Assembly (NCBI RefSeq): GCF_004337985.1
Contig: NC_043740.1
Location: 1,095,080 to 1,159,079 of the forward strand
DNA length: 64,000 nucleotides
Direction of reading: 5' to 3'
Origin: Pyricularia pennisetigena
Taxonomy: Eukaryota > Ascomycota > Sordariomycetes > Magnaporthales > Pyriculariaceae
The position numbers and the translations under genes are program-made. The notes beneath the pieces are model-generated. The model worked only from the letters and a program-made list of their open reading frames with translations, was not told the origin of the DNA and made no database searches. Shown piece by piece: positions 1-12,900 of this stretch; the stretch's first letter is position 1, and each line of letters opens with the position of its first letter.

Positions 1-2257
1 GGTTGAAATCCGCTCCCGGCCGTAATATATTTTACGAACGCTCATTTTAAAATCCCGGTCCGCAGCGGTTAATTTTTGATTTTTAGTTGTAATAACCAGG
101 TTAAATATATTACTTCAGGGCTATAACCTTTTGTTTTGTAACCGTAAAAAAATAGGACCAATTGCGGTATTACAATTTCCAATACGCCGTAATTTTTCAA
201 TACAACGCGTTTATTATTATCCATAAAAGGTTAATTATTCGCAAATAGCGGCGTTACATGCGGAAAACGATATTAATCCTGGGTTTTATACCCTATAATC
301 CAATGTTTATTCATCCGTTAATATGAGCAGCAAATATATTATCGTAAATACGACGGAAATATATATTCTAAATATATCGGTAAAAGTTTTTCCACGGCGT
401 TTTCAAAAATTCAATCCTTTTTTAATAATCAGTTTTAAATTGCAATAACAATTATAATATATAAAATGTGGGACCGGAACGCATTTTGTAAAAGCCGTAA
501 AACGTGGTAAAACTCCTTTTTGTTTTTTCAAAACTGGTTATATTTCCCTAACCCTAATATATTTATAAATATAACGGGCGCGCAATATTACCACAATTAG
601 TCAATAAAATTAGATTCCATATGAAAGAACGCTAGTACGGGTAATATTTATTGATTTCTGTCAAAAAGGTGGGATAATTCGATATAAATTCCCTAAATAG
701 CACGGATATATAATATTGTTTTTTAATCCTTATAAACGAGGAACAGGATGGCAAAATAGTTAAAATGGTTTGATAACAGGTTCAAAAAACGTTCAAAAAA
801 GATTTCGTGGATTGGTATAATTTTTGCGTATTTCCTTTCGTTTTCGGTAATGGCGGGGGTTTGGATAAAAGTAAAAATTAGTGTAGTTCGTGCGAAGGTG
901 AGGTATTGTGGAATTATTTTAGGTGTACGTGGGCGGTTGGGGCATAAAAAACCGTAAATTTGGTGTATTATATAATTTTTGGCGCTTTCGTAATAGGTGT
1001 CCGGATATTGTTAAAAGGCGGGCGTTTGCAACCATTTTTAGCGGAAAGGTACGGTGGCGTAACATTGGGATTGCGTATATCCGTTAAATCCTGGCGTTAA
1101 TATAGAGAAATACGATGCTAAAATTTGCATTCGGTTACGTTTTCCATATCCAAAATCCTGTACCTTATCCAGAAAATTGAAATTATTAAATATAAAAAAT
1201 AGTATGAGGTTACGAGCGATCCTTATTAAATTTGTTTATACATTATTATATATTAATAAACAACCATTTTTGCTGTTCGCCGCAAAATCTAATGATAAAT
1301 ATAAATATTGCTAATAACGTACTCGGGTAACGGCGATAAATTGTTGGGTGTACCGTTTAATAATTTTAGAAAATAAATATATTCCAAACCCGGATAACGT
1401 ATTTACTATACGTCGTAAGATTCCATTATTTATAAGATATAATACGAATACGTGTAGCAAATAATTGTCTTTTTGGGGGGAATGTCCGTAGGTTCAAATC
1501 GCGAATATTATTATAACGCGTTAGTTTTTTAACGTTGGGGGGTTTGTAGTTTTCGAAAACGTATTTAGTTCCAAATATGCCACGTTCAAAATTTCTAATG
1601 ATAAATAAAACGGGCGGTAGCCCCGGGAACGCAATAATAGTAAAAATATAAATTGATATAATATTGGCTTTTTGGACGGGATTTCCGGGGTGGGCGATTT
1701 GAATACCAACTTAAATTAATCCATATCGTATACGTTACTGGCGGAACAATCTTTTATTCCCGAAAATTGGAAATTTATAAATTCGAACTTGTTAAAAAAG
1801 CGTAAGTATTTTATTAATTATTACAATTCCTACGCAAAGGGTCGGTTTCGATAGGCGCAGGAAATTTATTATCAAAACGGTATTCAACCCCATTAGTGCG
1901 TAAACGTTTTTAGATTTAAAAGTTTCGTAATATTTTTTTAAAAACAAATATTCGCGATGGGTTAAACCGGGTAATTTCGTAAAGATTCGCCGCTATTACC
2001 CAAACGTGGATAAATTGCGTAAAATTGGTGCGTCTGTAACGGTTACGCCAAGATCTGGTAATATCGCGAATAAGTTTGGTTTCGGGGTTTATTTCCGTTT
2101 CGGATTCGGATTCCGTTGGTAACTGTTTTTCATCGATTTAAAAAGGCCCAAATTCCTATTGATTTTTGAATATAGGATTGGGCGATAGTATTTGCGATAA
2201 CGATAAAAACGAAAATAATTGCGATATCGATAAAAGTAATAAGGTCAAGTTGGACGT
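1..2257 (-). pseudogene. Unidentified decayed coding relic
   Basis: AT-rich, stop-riddled DNA. Read on the minus strand it still gives protein-like stretches: one around 1985-2095 beginning TEINPETKLIRDITRSWRNR, one around 1880-1980 containing KLPGLTHREYLFLKKYY, and one around 1521-1730 containing LLLLRSRGYRPFYLSLEILN. The pattern (long frames broken by single stops, C/G-poor) is what RIP leaves on a repeat. I do not recognise the family. It runs off the left edge and is cut on the right by the end of a MULE-like element at 2258. Most likely a transposon gene; that is an inference. Confidence 0.4.
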
Positions 2258-2485
2258 TAGTGTCAGGGCTTATCCCTGAAGCCGAGAGCTCCAAATTAAG
2301 CGTGGCTCAATTGTGGCTTTGCAATGTACCTGGGGGTCCATCCAAAGAACGCTCTGGTTCAAGTCTGAGGACAATTTGTCGATTTTCGCCGTTTATGGTG
2401 GTATTTTTGGCCTTTTTTTCGAGCGAAACTCATTTATTATTCCACAACCACGCAAAATATTGAAAAAAAAATATCGTCGAAAATA

Positions 2486-2494
2486 GCGTTTAAT
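2486..2494. repeat. 9-bp target-site duplication, left (GCGTTTAAT)
   Basis: Identical to 4366-4374. It brackets the inner MULE-like element and marks the exact insertion point in the outer copy. Confidence 0.85.
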
Positions 2495-4365
2495 TAGTCT
2501 CAGGGCTCATCCCTGAAGCCCAAAGCTCCACAATTGATCCACTTCGTTCGCTTCGCTCCACTTCGTGGCTCAATTGCGGCTTTGCAATGTATTTGTGGGT
2601 CCATCCAAAGAACGCTTTGGTTCAGGTCTGAGGACAATTTGTCGATTTTCGCCGTTCATGGCGGTATTTTTAGCCTTTTTTTAACCGAAACTCCTTTATT
2701 ATTCCACAACCATATACAATATTAAAAAAATAAAATATCGTTGAAAATAGCGGTTAATACCGCTATTAGCAGCAATTCGATTTATTTTTTTATCTGTTAT
2801 TATGGCCGAATTCGATACCACCTGCCTTTAATCCGTTCATGGCGGTACTGTTTTTTTCGATTTTTTTTTCGATTTTCGATTTTTTTTTAATATTATTTTT
2901 AACTTTTGACCAAATTTTATAGTTTTTGCACGTGGAGGGTCGTATATATTGATATATCGTTATATTTAACTTTGTTGCATATACCATACTATATAAGCAG
3001 TTAAATAAGCGGATAGGCAAAGTATATACTTTTTTATATATAATTTACAATCGAAACTCGTTTATATTTTTACCAATTTTAACGATAATAACACCAAAAC
3101 TTCAGAGATTCGATGACGTATATAAACAAACGTCCAAATCCCGTCTCACTTATATTATCGGTTTTAAAAACTGTTTTATAAAAAGAAATGCTAAATGTGT
3201 ATTTTATAAATTTTTTTGCTTTATTTAATTAATTTTATATTATCTTTGTTTTGCAGCCAAATTTCGTGGTTTCTGCACGTGGGGGGTGGCATATATATAT
3301 TTAATATAATATCACATCTTTGTACATATATCTAATCATATAAGCCGTTAAATATGCGGATAGGTAAAGTATATCCAATTTTATATATATATTTTCCAAT
3401 CGAAATGCTTTTACATTTTTACCAATTTTAACGTTAACAAAACCAAAATTTGTAAAAGTGGATTATATTTATAAATAAACGTCAACGTAAAACATGATTT
3501 ACAATACCGGCTCTTTTGATTTTTTTTATATAAAAGAATGCTAAATTTGTATCCTTTCTATATTTTTTGCTTTATTTAAGTAAATAAAATTTATAAAAAA
3601 AGAACTTATATAAAGCTTTTAACAAATTGATCAAAGAATGTATCAAGTACAAATTTTTTCATTTTACCAATATTTGCGTAAATTATTCAATTTTTTAACA
3701 AATTGTTAATTTATATACGAATTTTAATAAAACTTTTATTTTTATCGATAATTGAATGCACTTTGCAGTATTAGGTCTACTAGAGTATAAAAACTGTAAG
3801 TTGAATTAAAGCTAATGTTATATACCATTATTTAAAGCAAGAATTAAATATAATGAAAAATTACAAATTTTACTTAATATTTTAATATCTTTCCCAATGC
3901 AGTGGTTATAAAGACGCGGCCGGCATTCAAATAATTAACAAACTCCAATGAATTTAACGCAAAGTACTTTATATTTTTATAATTTTTATTTATTCTTTTA
4001 TTCGAATATTCAATTGCATACTATGGGTACACTATTTTCTTTTACCATTATAATGCGAAAATAATGTATATACCCGCTATAAACGGCAGAAGACCACAAA
4101 TTATCGTTATATTAATAAAATAATAATTAGCGATATCGCAATATTAGGTATATTATTAAAAATACCGTTATAAACGGCGAAATGCGACAAATTATCGTTG
4201 GTGGTACCGCCATGAACGGCGAAATGCGACAAGATGTCCTCAGACTAGAACGAGCGCGATCTTTTCGGCCAATATAATTGGTCGAAAAGCCATGTGGCTG
4301 AAAGGTACATGGAGCGCTCGGTCCCCACTGCGAAGCAGGGGGGGCTAGTCTGAGCACTGAGACTA
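2495..4365 (+). mobile_element. Non-autonomous MULE-like element, inner nested copy
   Basis: It starts TAGTCTCAGGGCTC and ends GAGCACTGAGACTA, so the outermost bases are inverted. The two ends are diverged inverted repeats of about 170 bp that also share a GTCTGAGGACA...CGCCGTTCATGGCGGTA segment. It is flanked by a perfect 9-bp direct repeat GCGTTTAAT (2486-2494 and 4366-4374). A 9-bp duplication with long inverted ends is the usual signature of Mutator-like elements. There is no ORF beyond noise and no transposase. The body has two tandem ~340-bp units starting near 2927 and 3270. It interrupts another copy of the same family. Confidence 0.85.
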
Positions 4366-4374
4366 GCGTTTAAT
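4366..4374. repeat. 9-bp target-site duplication, right (GCGTTTAAT)
   Basis: Partner of 2486-2494. The outer element's body resumes immediately after it. Confidence 0.85.
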
Positions 4375-4557
4375 ACCGTTATTAGCAGCGATTTGATTTA
4401 TTCTCTTATCTGTTATAATGGCCGAATTGGTTACCACCTGCCCTTAATCCGTTTATGGCGGTACTGTTTTTTTCAATTTTTTTTTTCGATTTCCGATTTG
4501 CTTTAATATCATTTTTAAATTTTGACCAAATTTTATACTTTTTGCACGTGGAGGGTC

Positions 4558-4590
<33 letters not shown>
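4558..4590. repeat. (TA)n microsatellite
   Basis: About 16 uninterrupted TA units in the body of the outer MULE-like element. A second tract lies at about 4925-4958 in the following tandem unit. The equivalent site in the inner copy has only a short TATA stretch, so the tract has expanded in this copy. Confidence 0.9.
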
Positions 4591-4592
<2 letters not shown>

Positions 4593-4922
4593 GTTATAAT
4601 AGACTTTGGTGTATGTACTGCATTATATAAGCAGTTAAATAAACGGATAGGTAAAGTAAACAGATTTCTATATGTAATTTACAATAGAAACTCGTTTATA
4701 TTTTTACCAATTTTAATGATAATAAAACCAAAGTTACAAGGATTGAATGATGTATATAAAGAAACGCTCACGCGAAAGCGATTCTATAATATTCGCTTTG
4801 AAAAATCTTCTATATAAAAAAATGCTAAATATATATTTTTCATCGAGTTTTTGCTTTATTTGGATAATTTTATATTATCTTGTTCCGCGGCCAACCTTAA
4901 TGCATTTTGCACGTGTGGGATG

Positions 4923-4964
<42 letters not shown>

Positions 4965-5991
4965 CACAATACTCCAATTTGGTAATTATATCGAGTCATA
5001 TAAGCTGTTAAATAGGCTGATAGGTAAAATATATGTAATTGTATATATAATTTACAATTGAAACGCTTTTATATTTTTACCAATTTTTATAATAATAAAC
5101 CCAAAATTCCAGGGACTGAATGAAATAAATATAGGAACGTCAACGTGAGATCTGACTTGTAATACCCGTTTATTTTATTTTTTTACAAAAGGAGATGTTA
5201 AATTTGTGCTTTTTTTCATTTTTTGCTTTTTTTTATTGAATAAAGTTTTAAAAAATAAAGTTGATGAACGATTATATAAAGGCCCATAACAGAATGAGAG
5301 TAATAAAACTTCATCCCATTTTAGAGTTATTTGCGAAAATTATTTAGTTTTTCGACAAACTAATAAAAAATATAAAGATATTAATAAAAGCTTTGTTTTA
5401 AACGTTAATTGCATGCACTCTGTAGTTTCAAATCCGCTTAAACATAAATAATGATACTTGCTTTAAAATCAATTTTGTATATTATTATTCAAAACAATAA
5501 TTAAATATAATAATAAGATACGAGTTTTACTAAATACTGAAATTTCTTTCCAAATAAATTAGAAATGGGGACGCGGTTCTCAATACCGAATTTCTTAAGC
5601 TCCAATCAATAAAACGCAGGTTATTCTATATTTTTATGATTTTATTTTATATTTTATTCGTATATTTATTTGCATACCGTAATTACACTGTTTTTTTGCC
5701 ATTATATTTTAAATATAATGTGTTAATTATACCGCTGTTCAATTGGTTACGCGTATAGAAAATGCAAATTATTGCATTTAACGAGCGGTCGCAGGGCGTT
5801 TTCAAGGCTTTTTTGTAATATAATGTATATACCCGTTATAAACGGCGAAATGCGACAAGACGTCCTCAGACTGGAACGAGCGCGATCTTTTCGGCCAATA
5901 TAATTGGTCGAAAAACCATGTGGCTGAAAGGTATATGGAGCGTTCGGTCCCCACTGCGAAGCAGGGGGGTCTAGTCTCAGCACTGAGACTA

Positions 5992-8900
5992 CTGTGATAA
6001 GTAGTCTAATCTTTATGAATAGGCTTTCAAGCCATTGTGCTTCACGCAGGGTTTCCGTTAAGGCATCGGTTTCGGTTTTTGGAGTGGTTAAAACTATAAT
6101 ATTAACCTTTTTGCATTTCCGCGTTGTTGGGCCCCCAAAAAGGGTAAACAAATATCCGTAAATGGATTTTGAATTTTCCCTAATCCCGGCAAAATCGCTA
6201 TTACTAAAATCCAGTAATTTAAGGTTTTTAAAACCCTTTATTAAAAAATCGGGTGGTAATTCGGTTTTAAATACTTTGTTTCCGTAATAAATAAATAACG
6301 ATTTAATAGCCGCTAAATAACATAATAAATTTTTAACTGCCGTTATATGGATTATAATAGTTTTTGTTAAAAAACGTGAAAACCATTAAACCGCAAAACC
6401 GATATCCGAGCCCGTTAATACTATTAAATATATAATGGTGACGATAATACGCCGTAATAATTTGATTTTTAGCGCATTTACGGGTTTAACCCCGCAATAT
6501 TTTATCAAACCCGGTTATAAGGGAATAAATATAGGTATGCAATTAATTAATCCGAACGTTATTAATATTTCCTTTATATATTTATTTCATTGGAGCCAAA
6601 TTAGGCGTTCAAACCTATTTTTCTTATTTGAGCGCCTAAACAATAGGTTGCAAGGCCCCTATCTTCCAACGCGTATACCTTCTTAAAACGGGTTTTTAAA
6701 TCCTAAATATATTGTAATTTAGGATTTATTAGCAGGTAATCGTTTACAAAGGTAACGATAAAATGTTTGGATTTAACGTTATAAAAACCCCGGGATTAGC
6801 GATTAATGGTTTAATACCTTTTTTTAAAAAATGGGGTTTTAAGCTTATTTTACCATTTTTTGGACCCAGTTTCAAGCCGTATAGCGTTTTTTCCAACTGT
6901 ATAACCTGCAATGTTTTCGGATTATAACCCATTTCCATTAAAATTTTAGCGGTGTTAGGGTTATAAAATTTGGTCTGTTCGTTAAAACCGTTTAGAATTT
7001 TCAAATATATTTTCGTCGGTAAAATCACTATTTCAAAACGCACCGATAAAATGGATTTGTTTTAGTTCCCAATTTTATGCATTAGTTATAACTAGAAATA
7101 TACGCCAGGTAAATGGTATGTTAATATTAGCCATAATTATAATATAATCTAGGCCTTTAACCTCTAAAAAGGCCCTAATAATAAACCTAGTTTTATATTT
7201 TATAAGCTTATTATTTTCATCCTTTTTTAAATTTAAATACCGGCCGGGTAAAAACGAGTTTACGGCCTGCAGGTGATTTAGTTTTAAAGATAAAACGGAA
7301 GGTTCTTGCACTAACGATCTGGTCGAGTTTAAACGCTAAAACAGTTAACCGTTAAGCATTTTTAGGGTTATTCTGGGCCTGTTGGTAATTATTTGGTTTA
7401 CCGTTTCTAATGGATTCTTTTTTATTTTTTTTGGTTTAAAAATAAAAATAATGCACGTAACTTATATCTATTAGATCTGGGTTTTCGAATTGCGAATTTA
7501 ATTCCATATTTTGTATTTTAAATGCTAGAAACACCGCAATTTCCGTTATTTTAGGTACTGGATTAGGTACCGCTACCGTTATAGGTTTTAGGGGGTAAAT
7601 CATAGGTTATAGAGACTTGGCGGGCACTGTATTTTCAAGGTTTGGATGCCTTATAACGGGTGGTGACTGCCTTGTAATGGGTGGTAAATACCCTATTCTT
7701 TCAGGGTTTTTGAGAGGATAATTATGCGCTGGAACGTTGTCAATTTTGCTTTCAAATTCAAAATTAAAATCCCCCTATGAATTTGTATTTTCCCCTTTTA
7801 AAATTTGTAACGTTTCCCCTGGAATGGCCAAATTTTCAGCTGTTATACCTTTTATTATTTTTACGGTAAATGTTTTATATACGGCCCGTTTAACGTGTGC
7901 GTAAACCAACGTTGTAAAATTTAATAAATAGTTTAAAAGTTTTACCGATTTGGTGCGGGGAGCCAATTTAATAAATATTTGGCGTTTTCCTAGCGGTATA
8001 ATAGCCTGGTATACAATATCAATAACCCCATAATGCCCTAAATTGGGTTTGTGCGGTAATCCAAATTGTAGTTCGAAATAAAATTCCTCGAAAGGTGTTA
8101 CATCCCTATTAATTACCGCTATACGGTTAATTAAACTAACTATAGTAGGTAGTATATAAAACTATAAATATAATGGTAAGCCCGCCGTTATACTGGTAAA
8201 CCGGAATTTATCCAATGTAACTTTAATGGACCGTTCCGTTAGTCCGTTTTGGCCGTGGTTATAGGGATTCGAAATGCTAAAATTAATATTTTTGCTTGTA
8301 AACCAATTTTAAAGGTTTGAATTAACCTCGTACCCCCCATTAAAGTGAAACTTTAGGGGGTAACGCCCGTACGTAGCTTTTAAGACCTTAAAAAAGCTCT
8401 TAATAACCATTGAAACTGTAAGTCCAGCTTTATTTCGTAGTGGGATCGACCACCGAAAACGTGATTTTCGGTCCATTGATAATAAAAATACGGGTTTTTT
8501 ATTGTAAGGATTAGGCCTAAAGGTTATTATATTACCTTTTATAAAATCGAAAGTATTAGGGGGTGTAGGGAATCCGATTTTATTTAGACGCTTAATAAAA
8601 ATGGCTTTAACGCAAATAATATAGGTAACTACCCTAATTTTGTCGAAATTAAGTAAACCTTTTGTAATTTTCGCGGTTTTTTTTTGGCAATAATAACCCT
8701 ATATGCCTTAAACGCCTATACCATAACAGGGTTTTTTGGGCCCAGATTTCGTTATAATTACCTGTAATTCCGTTTTTTTGAGGGTTAACCAGCCGTCCGT
8801 AGTTCGTTTTAACCTTAAGAAAGGTAATTTACAGGGCCCTGCTTTAAATCCGGTGATCAAAAAGGTTTTAATAACGGATTGTTTGTATGGGAAACCCCCT

Positions 8901-9940
8901 TTTTCGGAAATAGTCCTTTTTATATTAGGTTGCATAAAAACATTGCCTAGCGGCGTACCGGGTTTACGGGGCCCAATCTTACGTGGACTTTTAGGGCTTT
9001 TACCGCTAAGTTTTTGCGTTATAGGTGAATTCACGGTTATTTCCGTATTTTGTTCGGGATTTAGCTTTTCCGTTACCGTATTTTCTTCCGGTTCCGAATC
9101 GGTGTAAATTTTATAATCCTCGTAATTTTCGGGATTTATATTATTTAGTTTTATTTCCAGCGGGGTTGCGTAACCCTTTATAACCTCCTGTAAGGCCATG
9201 CTAGAAGCGGTGCTACATTTACCTATTATACAGGCGTAATTCGAAATAACGTTCTATCGAATCAGGATATCGCACCCTTTAACCTTTAAATAAAACGAAT
9301 GTTTAACGGTATTTAGGCGTCCCTACGTTTTGCGATTTTTATGGTACAGGGTATTTTTTGGTAATACGCCCCCTATATTATAATGTATAAGGCTATTAAC
9401 AATATTTATTCCAAACGAGGGGATATATAGAACGTTGTTTAACGTGATTTTTCTAGATTTGTTAGTTTTTTAGCCGTAACGGACCTGTATTTTCACAGTT
9501 CCGGTGCCTGCAGGCCTAATAGGGCCATTTCCGGTACCGATTTTGACTGCAGAGCCGGGGGTATAATCGGTAAAGAATTGCTTATTTGCAAAGATATGGT
9601 GCGTATTATTTGTATCGTATAGGATAAGGTAACCTAATTTCCAAAATCTAGGCTTTTTCTTCGCCGCGTCCAGGTTTCGTTTTAACCCTAAAATTAGCTG
9701 TTAAAACTTGAGGTTTTAGCGTTTTACCGGTATTATCGGGTTCCGAATCCGATACTGAACGTAATTTTATAATTCCGTTAATAGCGGAATTAACCTCCTA
9801 TTCCAGGGGGTTATACGCAGCGTATTCGTTAACGTTATTTAGACTCGAACCCGTAAATAATTCGAAATTTATAAAAATTATGGACGTTCCGACGGTTAAT
9901 TCGCTGGAAGAGGACTTAGTATTTGTTGCAGAAATAGAAT
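5992..9940 (-). pseudogene. Ty1/Copia polyprotein relic, minus strand
   Basis: Read on the minus strand from 9940 to 5992, the order is gag end, protease, integrase, reverse transcriptase, RNase H, the Copia order. Visible pieces: the protease segment near 9530-9660; a linker and integrase region (7775-9200); RT pieces at 6744-7311 including LEKTLYGLKLGPKNGKISLK and KYKTRFIIRAFLEVKGLDY; and RNase H with LFGGPTTRKCKK at about 6095-6150. Many frames are stopped, consistent with RIP. The 3' end is cut by the MULE end at 5991. The 5' end stops abruptly in gag, where a plus-strand LTR begins at 9941. Not functional. Confidence 0.8.
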
Positions 9941-10508
9941 TGTTAATTATATGCTTTATTTGGCATATAATGGGTCCACTTTTATTTGTATATAAGCCAC
10001 AATAGATAGTGCCGAAATGGGGCTGTTGGGGCTGTCGGATTTTCTATTATATTTCATGTGTTGCAGGAGTTGCGATTTAAAGTTAGCCAGTGGGGTTTTA
10101 CCCTGTACCGGGGTTAACACCCACCCTGCACTAACGAGTTAGCTACCCTATACCGGGTTAAAATTTTTACTAAATTAGCAAATTAGTGCGAACCTAGAGA
10201 TGGTTTATATGGAAATATGGGTGTTTTTTCAACAACGGATACAAAATAATTTTGTCGGAAAATCGTATGCGGTACCGGAACCCTTTGCGGGGTGCGGACC
10301 CCCACTTCGATGTCGAAAAATATGTAAGGGAGACAAAACAAAATCTCCCCAACTAATAAATCAAATTTATTAATCCTAAAATTAGGAAACCATTTTAGTG
10401 AATTTAATGCATTTAAACCCTGTAATAACAGGCTTTTATAATGCAATTAGCACCACGCCGCCCTTAAGTTAATATTGAAACCCCTATTAGCACCTCATGT
10501 TGTTAACA
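9941..10508 (+). repeat. Copia 5' LTR
   Basis: 568 bp, starts TGTTAATTATAT and ends TGTTAACA. Contains the conserved block GTAATGGGTCCACTT-like sequence near its start and a GGGAGACAAA block, shared with the LTRs at 17058, 42006, 46819 and 50352. Confidence 0.85.
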
Positions 10509-11280
10509 AGTTTTAAGCCCGGAGAGGTTTTGGTTTGTGCATGAAAATGCATTTTGCATCGCTGGAAAGCCTGAAGTTTAGGTTTTATTTTGGTTATTAT
10601 CGCATCCTTACAGCACGTATATTAACGAAAATATTGCTGTTTTTTGTGCGAAACTGTTGGTTTTAGGCGCTAATATAGCACCTAACCCCCCTGTATTTAC
10701 AATGGGGATCGCTCAAAATTAGCGTTTGACTTAGGCCTTTTCAGCTACTGCAGCGATCGCTTGCATTGCAAATCCAAAATTTTTGGTGTGGTTTTTGTGG
10801 ATCGTGCACGCCATTGTAATTGGTTCAAATTTTAGATAGGGTTCACGCTAGCGAGTCAGGGCCAAAAACCCCTGTATTCGCTCGTAATAACCCACAAAAT
10901 TCTAATGCGTTTAATAGGGTTTACAATAGCCCACAAACCCATTAGCGGAAATCACGTTAATTGGTTCGTTACCCCGCACGATACCCTTTAGTTTACCCTG
11001 CACCCATTTAACGAATTGAATTCGTTACGTGCACCTGGATTGGTACAAATACCAGGGCACCCATTAATTGGGGATTTCAGGGATTCCAACCCTGTATTTT
11101 CATGGATTTTAACCACTGAAAATAGCAATAAACCCTATAATTGGTAATTACAGGCCTATACCCGTTAAAAGGCAAACGGTATAGCAAATCCTAAATTAAA
11201 TAAGGTATTTACCCTTAGGTAATTAGGTAAGTTGATTATAGCTATAAATTAGCGAATTGCAATTACAGTTTAAGTTACCC
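10509..11280 (+). other. Copia leader / 5' untranslated region
   Basis: Non-coding stretch between the 5' LTR and gag. It begins AGTTTTAAGCCCGGAGAGG; I could not match a tRNA primer-binding site. The same leader follows the LTR at 50352. Position 10956-10970 (ATCACGTTAATTGGT) corresponds to the place where a MULE-like element sits in that second copy, and here it is an uninterrupted, empty site. Confidence 0.65.
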
Positions 11281-12440
11281 TTGAATGGAAAACAGCCCTA
11301 TATCGGGCCTTCCAGGCCCAATTCCAACAAATAGCGGGCCTAAACCCAGCCCAAACGAAGTTTTAACCGCTAAATTACAGGCCCAAAACCTGCAATTAAA
11401 AGCGTTAATTACGCAAATGGATTAATTGCAAAGGACAATTTAACAATTAATTGCCCTATTAACCCTGAAAAGCGGTAATTCCATTAATTTTAATGGTAGT
11501 TCGGAAAGCAAACCCGTTACCGCACCCCTTGATCCACCTGGTAACCTAATTTTAAGTGACGGGATAAATAAAGAATTATCGAAACGGGTATTTTCCTTCC
11601 CCGAAAATTGTAAATTAGTAGGGGTTAGCAACTACGATTTGTGGAAACAGGCGTTAATAGTATAATTTAGGGTTATAAAAACAGCGGAATTTATTTTTCA
11701 TTTTAAAATTGGCTATACCCTACCGGAATACGAGCAATTAATCCTATTATTGTTTATAAAAGACAGTTTAACCAAGGAACCTTTGAAATTCATTACATGG
11801 TATTCCAGCCCTGTAACGGCTTATAAGACCCTGGAAAATAGCTATTCCGTTGCACCCGAAATTAGCCGTAATTCATTATATCGGGAATTCCACGTCTTAA
11901 GTTTTTCAAATTTAGAGGAATAATATTTGAGTTTAACAACCGTTTTAATTTATTAATAGATAAATTAGCGAATATTAACGTGCACACTAACCCCGTAAAC
12001 GTACGAAATTAGTATTTACGGGCCCTGGAGGGAATATTCCCTATTTGGACCGAACGCCAACGCAATACCTAACGGGTTTTGCAAGCAATAGGCCAAAATT
12101 CGGAAAAGTTAAATTTGCAATACTTTATGGCGGATTTTTCATCCGAAAATTCAATTTCAGGTTTTACAACGGCTAAAACCGCTAATTATAGGTTTAAAGG
12201 CAGAAAAACGGGTAAAAATAACGCTAAAAAAGGCGCTAAAAAGGATAATAATGGGTAGGAAAACACGTTTAAATTACGAAAAAAAAGTAAAAACTTTAAT
12301 TCGGATTTTGTTTCTACAAAAGATACTAAATCATCCAACTCCAGCGAATTAACCGCTGGAACGTCCATAATTTCTATAGATTTCGAATTTTTTACGGGTT
12401 CGATTCCAGGTGACGTTAACGAAGGCGCAGCGTATAACGC
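11281..12440 (+). pseudogene. Copia gag relic
   Basis: The plus-strand reading gives SNYDLWKQALIV at about 11626-11660, followed by an acidic/hydrophobic segment with YTLPEYEQLILLLFIKDSLT and a tail rich in Lys and Ser near 12190-12370. The W-x-x-x-L core and position before the protease match Copia gag (UBN2-type) proteins. Frames are broken by stops. No intact CCHC zinc knuckle is visible; it may have been destroyed by RIP. Confidence 0.6.
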
Positions 12441-12589
12441 CTTGGAATAAAAGGTTAATTCCGCTATTAGCGGAATTATAAAATTACGTTCGGATTCGGA
12501 TTCGGAAACCGATACCGGTAAAACGCTAAAACCACAGGTTTTAGCAGTTAATTTTAGGGTTAAAACGAAGTTTGGACGCGGCGTAAAAG

Positions 12590-12900
12590 GGACACCTAAA
12601 CCATGGAAACTAGGTTACCCTATCCTGTACGATATATGTAATACGCACCATATTTTTGCAAATAAGCAATTTTTTACCGATTATACCCCCGGTTCTACAG
12701 TCGAAATCGGTACAAGAGGTGGCCCTGTTAGGCTTTTAGGTACCGGAACTGTAAAAATACAGGTCCGTTACGGCCAAAAAGCTGACGAATTTAGAAAGGT
12801 TACGTTAAATAACGTTTTATATATTCCCTCGTTTGGAATAAATATCGTCAATGGTTTTATACACTATAATAAAGGGGGGGTATTATTAAAAAATACCTTG
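12590..12900 (+). pseudogene. Copia aspartic protease relic
   Basis: It reads YPILYDICNTRHIFANKQFF followed by a Gly/Val-rich strand and VLYIPSFGINIV. In the copy at 17690 the corresponding active site reads YNTGNTRYIFANKQ. The family motif is D-T/S-G-x-x-x-H/Y-I; one copy has lost T-G and the other has lost D, so both are inactive. The VLYIPSF motif is the usual end of Copia proteases. Confidence 0.7.

Larger units (their letters stand above)
2258..5991 (+). mobile_element. Non-autonomous MULE-like element, outer copy (interrupted)
   Basis: The left end starts at 2258 (TAGTGTCAGGGC) and the right end finishes at 5991 (CACTGAGACTA). The element is split by an inner copy at 2495-4365. Without the inner copy and its 9-bp duplication it is about 1854 bp, nearly the same as the inner copy (1871 bp). 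It has no coding capacity. The body (4375-5991) carries two tandem units of about 340 bp, each starting near a GCACGTG motif (about 4547 and 4908) followed by (TA)n. The flanks GTTGGACGT and CTGTGATAA do not match, so this copy has no visible target duplication. Its right flank is Copia DNA and its left flank is unrelated DNA. Confidence 0.7.

Noticed and set aside
1..2257. Possible DUF3435-type recombinase (Starship captain) relic, suggested by an LLLL...RP-like segment
   Set aside because: No R...HxxR...Y catalytic set can be read and the surrounding peptide does not fit; not enough to claim it.
2260..2463. Short ORF repeated at 2534, 20440, 52994 and 53642
   Set aside because: Same reason: falls within the MULE-like left end.
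4127..4357. Short ORF repeated at 5747, 55195 and 63179 (contains SQWGP...TFQPHGFSTNYIGRKDRARSS)
   Set aside because: Lies inside the MULE-like right end; its recurrence reflects repeated DNA, not a conserved protein.
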